Assembly (NCBI GenBank): GCA_017472375.1
Contig: JAFUQL010000026.1
Span: forward strand, 1 to 8,909
Reading direction: 5' to 3'
DNA from: Oscillospiraceae bacterium
Lineage (GTDB): Bacteria; Bacillota; Clostridia; Oscillospirales; Ruminococcaceae
DNA: 8,909 nt
The position numbers and the translations under genes were made by a program. A model generated the notes under the pieces. That model did not search any database, had not been told where the DNA came from, and was given only the letters and a program-made list of their open reading frames with translations. Position 1 is the first letter of the stretch. Each line of letters opens with the position of its first letter. This document shows, piece after piece, positions 5,381 to 8,909 of the stretch.

Positions 5381-6247
5381 TTATTTGGGCTCTTTGCCCT
5401 CGCCAAAGATGCGGATCATCTCCCGGGTCAGGCTGACGCCGTCGTCCGCGGCCTCGGGAGGCAGGGCGTCCCGGTCATACCACTCGGCCAGGGACAGCTC
5501 GCTGCGGTCCAGATGCACGGCATCCTCGCCGTCCAGGTCGCAGAAGTAGCCGATGGACAGATTACCCGCGATGCCCCAGGGCTGGCTCTTGTAGTAGCGG
5601 ATGTTCTTTACCTTCAGGCCCACTTCTTCCATGACCTCCCGGGCCACGGCCTCCTCGGCGGTCTCGCCGATCTCCACAAAGCCGGCCAGCAGGCCGTAGC
5701 GCTTGCGGGCCAGCAGAGCCGACTGGGCCAGCATCAGCTTGTCGCCGTGGGTCAGGCCGATGATGACGGCGGGGGCGATGCGGGGGAAGATCAGGTTGCC
5801 GCAGTGGGGGCAGCGCATCATGCGCTCCTTGCCGTCGTGGACGGTGGGCTGGGCGCAGTTCCCGCAGTAACGGTTCACCCGGTACCAGTTGTACAGGTGC
5901 CATGCGGTCATCAGGCCGAAGCACAGGTCCATGGACCGGGGCTCCCGCAAGCCGGCTGCGGGCTCGTAGGCATAGCGCTCATCCGCCGGGTCGCCGGCCT
6001 TGCCCATCCACAGGAAGTACCGCACCTCCTGCAGGGTGAAGGCATACTGCACCGGCTCGTCGAACCAGCGCTCCCAGCCGGCGCCCCAGCCCAGTACCTG
6101 CTGCCAGGTGGGCAGGCTCAGGCTGCGGTCGTCGGCGCGGCAGACCAGAATGTCCTTGCCGCGCACACAGACCACCACGTCCTGCGGAGAGGGCGCAGTG
6201 GGGCGGTACTGGTTGTCCAGAAAGCCGAACTCAAGGTCTTGGATCAT
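5381..6247 (-). CDS. nudC: NAD(+) diphosphatase NudC (Nudix hydrolase)
   Basis: 288 residues, close to the usual NudC length. An N-terminal domain (about 1-122) precedes a four-cysteine zinc ribbon (Cys128, Cys131, Cys146, Cys149 in YCGNC and CPHC). The complete Nudix box at 189-211 runs GFVEIGETAEEAV, then AREVMEEVGL, fitting GX5EX7REUXEEXGU with the metal-binding glutamates present. The NudC-specific SQPW follows at 221-224, here as SQPWGIAGNLS rather than the SQPWPFPxS of enterobacterial enzymes. The enzyme hydrolyses NAD(H) to NMN(H) and AMP and, in characterised members, removes NAD caps from RNA; which applies here is unknown. The ATG at 6245-6247 is preceded by AAGGAG (6257-6262, complement) at 9 nt. 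It lies 77 bp downstream of the ndpA-like gene on the same strand, with no clear promoter between, so co-transcription is likely. Confidence 0.5.
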   Translation of the reverse strand: MIQDLEFGFLDNQYRPTAPSPQDVVVCVRGKDILVCRADDRSLSLPTWQQVLGWGAGWERWFDEPVQYAFTLQEVRYFLWMGKAGDPADERYAYEPAAGLREPRSMDLCFGLMTAWHLYNWYRVNRYCGNCAQPTVHDGKERMMRCPHCGNLIFPRIAPAVIIGLTHGDKLMLAQSALLARKRYGLLAGFVEIGETAEEAVAREVMEEVGLKVKNIRYYKSQPWGIAGNLSIGYFCDLDGEDAVHLDRSELSLAEWYDRDALPPEAADDGVSLTREMIRIFGEGKEPK

Positions 6248-6282
6248 GTTGATGCACTCCTTATTCTGTTAGTGTTCCGGAT

Positions 6283-6301
6283 GGCCGGTCGTTCCGCGGC
6301 C
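6283..6301. repeat. Small inverted repeat between ndpA-like gene and nudC
   Basis: GGCCG (6283-6287) and CGGCC (6297-6301) form a 5-bp GC stem with a 9-nt loop in the 77-bp intercistronic gap. No T tract follows, so it is more likely an intercistronic RNA hairpin, or chance, than a terminator. Confidence 0.5.
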
Positions 6302-6324
6302 GGTGCCGCGCTGTGTACAGGGGG

Positions 6325-7338
6325 TCACTTGTTTTCGATGCTGCCGATGTGATCGATCTGGATGGAGAGGGTGCCGTCCGGGTTGTTGATGAACCGGATG
6401 ATGTCCGGATCGCTCAGGTATTCGGCGGGCACGGTCAGCTCGATGCCGGTGTCGGTCTTGATGCGGTGGGTGCGGGTGGTTCGGGCCGCGTAGGCGGGCT
6501 CCACCCGCACCTGCTCGGGCAGGCCGGCCTGCCGCACCCGCTCCTGAAACTCCTGCATCAGGGGCTCAGGGTCGTCCAGCTCGGCAAACACCTCCCGGGC
6601 CGCCTCCATGGGTACGAACTCCTCCCGGGTCTGGCCCTGCTGGCTCAGGGATGCTTTCACCCTGGCGGCAGCCTGCACCGGGTCCTGACCCTGCTCAGCG
6701 GCCAGTTCCACCGCGATCTGCTGCACCGCCTTCACCGTCTCCTTGGCGGAGGGGGCGGCGTCGCACTGCAGCACCGCCTGCCGCAGCAGCTCGAAGGGCT
6801 GGCGGTCCACACTGCGCTTCTTCTCGGTGTACTGCACCGCGAAGCTGAACCGGTCTGTTACAGCCCAGCTGTCCAGCCGCTGGGTGCCGCCGGGCAGAAT
6901 GGAGTGGTAGCGCATGAGCTGGTTGGACAGCACGCCCTCCTGGGTCACCGCCTGATGGGTCCAGCAGGTGCGGTGGCTCATCAGCAGCAGGGCCACATAG
7001 CTGCGCTCGTCCTTTGTGAACTGCACCACCGCCAGGTCGGCGGCCTCGGCCTTGTCCAGCTGGCGGAAGGAGTCGTAACAGGCCTCGCCCACAATGGCCG
7101 CAAACTCGGTAAAGGGGATCTCGCCGATGTTGTACCGCTGCAGGGTGGCGGCAAAGCCGCTGTCGTTCCAGAACTGGCCCTCCCGGGCGGCAGGGTCGGC
7201 CAAAATGCGGTCGATGTGCTTTTCCAGCAGGTCCCGGGCCTCGGGGGCGTCAATGAGGGGCATCTCCTTCTGGCTGATAACACACAGGTCGGCGGTGCCG
7301 TCCATGATGTGCAGGACCGCCTTTTCCACAAAGATCAT
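6325..7338 (-). CDS. Nucleoid-associated protein, NdpA/YejK-like (PF04245)
   Basis: 337 residues, matching the usual size of the 37-kDa nucleoid-associated protein family. The start MIFVEKAVLHIMDGTADLCV is the family-type N-terminus (MIxIxKAxLHILD), and the positions WTHQAVTQEGVLSNQLMRYH and KTDTGIELTVPAEYL toward the C-terminus fit too. Escherichia coli YejK binds the nucleoid and is reported to contact topoisomerases; in Clostridia the role is not established, so only DNA association is a fair expectation. No signal peptide or membrane segment is seen. The start is the ATG at 7336-7338, supported by the family N-terminus; its ribosome site is only GAGG at 11 nt, so translation may be modest. 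The upstream in-frame extension to 7500 runs through the promoter and is rejected. Probably co-transcribed with nudC and divergent from the membrane-protein gene. Confidence 0.5.
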   Translation of the reverse strand: MIFVEKAVLHIMDGTADLCVISQKEMPLIDAPEARDLLEKHIDRILADPAAREGQFWNDSGFAATLQRYNIGEIPFTEFAAIVGEACYDSFRQLDKAEAADLAVVQFTKDERSYVALLLMSHRTCWTHQAVTQEGVLSNQLMRYHSILPGGTQRLDSWAVTDRFSFAVQYTEKKRSVDRQPFELLRQAVLQCDAAPSAKETVKAVQQIAVELAAEQGQDPVQAAARVKASLSQQGQTREEFVPMEAAREVFAELDDPEPLMQEFQERVRQAGLPEQVRVEPAYAARTTRTHRIKTDTGIELTVPAEYLSDPDIIRFINNPDGTLSIQIDHIGSIENK

Positions 7339-7374
7339 AACAGGGCATACCTCGTTTTCATTTTTCAGGGTCTT

Positions 7375-7389
7375 GCCGGTACAGCCGGC
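7375..7389 (-). repeat. Hairpin at the 5' end of the ndpA-like transcript
   Basis: GCCGG (7375-7379) and CCGGC (7385-7389) flank TACAG. It falls at the predicted 5' end of the minus-strand mRNA (start near 7389), where a stem could protect the transcript. Inference from position only. Confidence 0.5.
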
Positions 7390-7395
7390 CTGACC

Positions 7396-7404
7396 ATTGT
7401 ACCA
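7396..7404 (-). promoter_or_regulatory. Extended -10 promoter for the ndpA-like gene / nudC
   Basis: The minus strand reads TGGTACAAT, an extended -10 with TACAAT at 7396-7401. The -35 position (about 7419-7424) reads TGGCGC and is poor. The predicted leader is about 50 nt. Confidence 0.5.
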
Positions 7405-7479
7405 TGCCAGCGCGGTGTGCGCCAGTGCTCCAGTTATGAAACAATGGAAAAATCCCATGTGAACGATAGCTTCAAAATG

Positions 7480-7508
7480 TTGCTTAAGGCAGGGGGGCAC
7501 GGTATAAT
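7480..7508 (+). promoter_or_regulatory. Promoter for the membrane-protein gene
   Basis: TTGCTT (7480-7485), a 17-bp spacer and a perfect TATAAT (7503-7508). A second TATAAT lies at 7517-7522 without a good -35. The expected leader is about 100-110 nt. Confidence 0.5.
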
Positions 7509-7556
7509 TTTAAACGTATAATAAATAAGTCCCGAAAAGGGGCCTGCAATACAAGG

Positions 7557-7628
7557 ATGGAATACACAAGGCCGCACGGCCGCCATGCGCCGCATGGTCG
7601 AGAAAGGAGCGTTCCACCCCTGCCATGA
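7557..7628 (+). CDS. Possible 23-codon leader ORF overlapping the membrane-protein start
   Basis: ATG at 7557 opens a frame encoding MEYTRPHGRHAPHGRERSVP and then PLP, ending at TGA 7626-7628. The stop overlaps the next start as ATGA (7625-7628), the classic arrangement for translational coupling. The peptide is basic and rich in His, Arg and Pro. The frame carries two dyads, GGCCG-CA-CGGCC (7570-7581) and CCATGCG-C-CGCATGG (7583-7597). Against it, the ORF has no well-placed ribosome site: GGGG at 7538-7541 is 15 nt upstream and AAGG is only 1 nt upstream. It may be a chance frame; confidence is low. Confidence 0.5.
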   Translation: MEYTRPHGRHAPHGRERSVPPLP

Positions 7629-8314
7629 AAAACAAATTGGATCCGGAACAAAAGTTTCACGTTACGACCTATCTGGCGGCAACGCTGGGGTTCAACCTGC
7701 TGGCGTTTTTGGTGTCGCCCCATACGGGGGATGTGTTCTGGCTGTGCTGGGCCTTTACCACACTGGCCTGCGGCATCCGGCTGGTGAGCCTGCTCAACTG
7801 GGTCGCCAGCTCGGACCACGAAGCCCTGAAAATGATCCGCCCCTATTACTGGCTGCAGATCATCGTGGGCACTGCGCTGATCTTCTGGCCCGGTACCACC
7901 TACGAGATCGCCATGATCGTACAGGTGAGCCTGCTGGGTGTGTGCGGCCTGGGCGGCTTCATGGGCAGCCCCCGCCATCAGCAGCCGGAACACGGAGATG
8001 TGCTTGACCCGATGGACCGGCTGGAGGAGATGGTGGATGAACTGACGGTGGAGGTGAACAGCCCCCGCCTGCAGCGCAGCCTGGCCGAACTGGGGCAGGC
8101 ATTTGCCATAGCCGACCGGCAGACCCTGGTAAAAGCCGAGCAGGTGGATCAGAACCTGGAGCAGGGCATGGAAGACCTGCGCGCGCTGTGCCATGCGGGC
8201 CGCTACGATGCGGCGCAGACGGTCTGCCGGGATCTGCAGCTTCTGCTGGTGCGCCGCGCCGAGCTGGTGAAGCAGGCCCGAAAAAAGCACAAGCAGGCAG
8301 ATAAAACCAAATAA
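7625..8314 (+). CDS. Unrecognised membrane protein with cytoplasmic helical domain
   Basis: 229 residues; family not recognised. The N-terminal half is hydrophobic with three or four likely membrane segments (about 12-30, 37-57, 74-89, 93-113), and the aromatic motif IRPYYWLQIIVG lies at the third. The C-terminal half (about 126-229) is soluble and predicted helical, with heptad-like acidic/hydrophobic stretches (MDRLEEMVDEL; VKAEQVDQNLEQGMEDL; QTVCRDLQLLLVRRAELV), and ends in a very basic tail (QARKKHKQADKTK). A membrane anchor carrying a cytoplasmic coiled-coil or protein-binding domain is a fair description; function is unknown. The ATG at 7625 is the only in-frame start near the N-terminus, yet its nearest purine-rich site (AAAGGAG, 7603-7609) is 15 nt away, so initiation may depend on coupling to the small upstream frame. 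It is followed by a strong terminator and then secA. Confidence 0.5.
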   Translation: MKNKLDPEQKFHVTTYLAATLGFNLLAFLVSPHTGDVFWLCWAFTTLACGIRLVSLLNWVASSDHEALKMIRPYYWLQIIVGTALIFWPGTTYEIAMIVQVSLLGVCGLGGFMGSPRHQQPEHGDVLDPMDRLEEMVDELTVEVNSPRLQRSLAELGQAFAIADRQTLVKAEQVDQNLEQGMEDLRALCHAGRYDAAQTVCRDLQLLLVRRAELVKQARKKHKQADKTK

Positions 8315-8328
8315 GGTGTCCTCGGGCG

Positions 8329-8365
8329 GGGTCCTTCGGCGGGTCGAAGGGCCCTGCTCTTTTTT
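8329..8365 (+). terminator. Strong intrinsic terminator after the membrane-protein gene
   Basis: GGGTCCTTCG (8329-8338) pairs with CGAAGGGCCC (8345-8354), ten pairs including one G-U, around a 6-nt loop, and is followed by TGCTC and six T residues ending at 8365. This is a textbook rho-independent terminator 15 bp after the stop, which separates this gene from secA. Confidence 0.5.
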
Positions 8366-8411
8366 GGCGCTGTGTGCGGCAAAAGTTTACGATTTGCTCA
8401 CATTCCACGGT

Positions 8412-8441
8412 TTGACAGTGTACAGAGGGGCGGTGTATTAT
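8412..8441 (+). promoter_or_regulatory. Promoter for secA
   Basis: A perfect TTGACA (8412-8417), an 18-bp spacer and TATTAT (8436-8441), five of six matches. It lies just after the terminator and gives a predicted leader of about 90 nt before the secA ATG. Confidence 0.5.
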
Positions 8442-8457
8442 GATACAAGTGATTTTA

Positions 8458-8507
8458 TGCCGTAAAGAGGCAAAACCGCTTTGCGGCGGCGGGGCAGCGC
8501 CCTGCCC
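8458..8507 (+). other. Structured secA leader: three short hairpins in a row
   Basis: TGCC/GGCA (8458-8461 with 8469-8472), CCGC/GCGG (around 8476-8486, loop TTT) and GGGCAG/CTGCCC (8492-8497 with 8502-8507) are perfect stems in sequence, ahead of GAGGAG at 8526-8531. It matches no riboswitch class I recognise. Confidence 0.5.
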
Positions 8508-8540
8508 GCAATCTACATAAACCACGAGGAGAACCGAGCG

Positions 8541-8909
8541 ATGTCTCTCATTACCAAACTGTTCGGAACCTTTTCCGACAAGGAACTCAAGCGCATCCAG
8601 CCCATCACCAACAAGGTGCTGGGCCTGAAACCCAAATACGAAGCCATGACCGACGAGCAGCTCCAGGCGGTGACCCCCGCCCTGAAGGAGCGCCTGGCCG
8701 GCGGTGAAACGCTGGACGACATCCTGCCCGACGCCTTTGCCGCCTGCCGCGAGGCCAGCCGCCGGGTGCTGGGCATGGAGCACTTCCCGGTGCAGATCAC
8801 CGGCGGCATCGTGCTGCACCGCGCCTGCATCGCCGAGATGCAGACCGGCGAGGGCAAGACGCTGGTGGCCACCCTGCCCGTCTACCTGAACGCGCTGACC
8901 GGCGAGGGC
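8541..8909 (+). CDS. secA: Preprotein translocase ATPase SecA, N-terminal part, truncated by window edge
   Basis: The frame is open from the ATG at 8541 to the last base (123 residues) and is clearly the SecA N-terminus. MSLITKLFGTFSDKELKRI is the family-type start (LxKxFGxxNxRxLKxL-like), HFPVQITGGIVLHRACIAEM (81-100) corresponds to the usual RHFDVQLIGGxVLHxGxIAEM, and QTGEGKTLVATLPVYLNAL (101-119) contains the Walker A GEGKT of nucleotide-binding domain 1. SecA is the cytoplasmic motor that drives unfolded preproteins through SecYEG. The ATG has GAGGAG (8526-8531) at 9 nt and a strong upstream promoter. The remaining roughly 700 residues expected of the family lie beyond the window. Residue pattern HRACIAEMQTGEGKT differs only mildly from the common EGKIAEMKTGEGKT. 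Whether it is the only secA in the genome cannot be seen. Confidence 0.5.
   Translation, partial: MSLITKLFGTFSDKELKRIQPITNKVLGLKPKYEAMTDEQLQAVTPALKERLAGGETLDDILPDAFAACREASRRVLGMEHFPVQITGGIVLHRACIAEMQTGEGKTLVATLPVYLNALTGEG

Noticed and set aside
5327..6352. 341-codon plus-strand frame antisense to nudC
   Set aside because: Low-complexity Gly/Val/His-rich translation; the minus strand encodes a complete NudC with zinc ribbon and Nudix box.
7322..7330. TTTTCCACA resembling a DnaA box (TTATCCACA)
   Set aside because: A single site inside the ndpA-like coding region with one mismatch and no cluster or AT-rich unwinding element; no origin here.
6313..7521. 402-codon plus-strand frame antisense to the ndpA-like gene
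   Set aside because: Same mirror effect; it runs through the divergent promoter region and lacks any motif.
7585..8007. Plus-strand ORF starting at ATG 7585 and overlapping the membrane protein in another frame
   Set aside because: No ribosome site upstream; the translation is shadow-like and contained almost wholly in the better-supported gene.
7484..8290. 268-codon minus-strand frame antisense to the membrane-protein gene
   Set aside because: No ribosome site and Gln/His/Arg-rich shadow composition; the plus-strand frame has membrane segments, a promoter and a matched terminator.
1..8909. CRISPR arrays, tRNA/rRNA genes, insertion sequences, prophage or defence genes
   Set aside because: No spaced repeats, RNA-gene signatures, transposase or integrase motifs, or terminal repeats were seen on either strand; all substantial frames are accounted for by the listed genes.

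Overview
The window is GC-rich bacterial DNA with genes packed tightly on both strands. Purine-rich Shine-Dalgarno sites, a Gpr spore protease, a DUF4358-type lipoprotein, an orphan ECF S component and clostridial-style LUD, NudC and nucleoid-associated proteins all point to a Gram-positive anaerobe of the class Clostridia. A GC-rich Oscillospiraceae relative (the Faecalibacterium / Subdoligranulum / Gemmiger neighbourhood) is the best guess. That placement rests on protein style and gene content, not on a marker comparison. There are no mobile elements, tRNA, rRNA or CRISPR arrays; this looks like an ordinary housekeeping region.

Layout, left to right: the 3' end of a spore-protease gene (gpr, +, 1-444) converges on an ECF-transporter S component (-, 508-1161). 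That gene is divergent from a MocR/PdxR-type GntR-aminotransferase regulator (+, 1362-2777). A small lipoprotein (+, 2888-3439) follows and converges on a LUD-domain protein (-, 3548-4183). The LUD gene is divergent from a thioredoxin-fold protein with a long acidic tail (+, 4397-5317), which converges on nudC (-, 5381-6247). Upstream of nudC on the same strand lies a NdpA/YejK-like nucleoid-associated protein (-, 6325-7338). It is divergent from an unrecognised membrane protein (+, 7625-8314), which is followed by a strong intrinsic terminator and then the 5' part of secA (+, 8541 to the window edge).

The transcription units alternate strand, so nearly every intergenic gap is either a divergent promoter region or a convergent terminator. 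Three convergent gaps each hold one inverted repeat that can serve both strands. The divergent gaps hold recognisable -10/-35 elements and several inverted or direct repeats that may be operators.

Most of the genes do not form one pathway. The best-supported functional link is the MocR regulator with the ECF S component: MocR proteins sense pyridoxal phosphate or amine ligands and often control a divergent neighbour, so vitamin B6 uptake is a reasonable hypothesis. ndpA and nudC probably share a transcript. Nothing here is clearly a new system. The points most worth a second look are the overlapping mocR/ECF promoters with nested inverted repeats, the thioredoxin-fold protein that lacks its CxxC, a 23-codon leader ORF that overlaps the start of the membrane-protein gene, and the tandem 12-bp repeats at the redoxin promoter.
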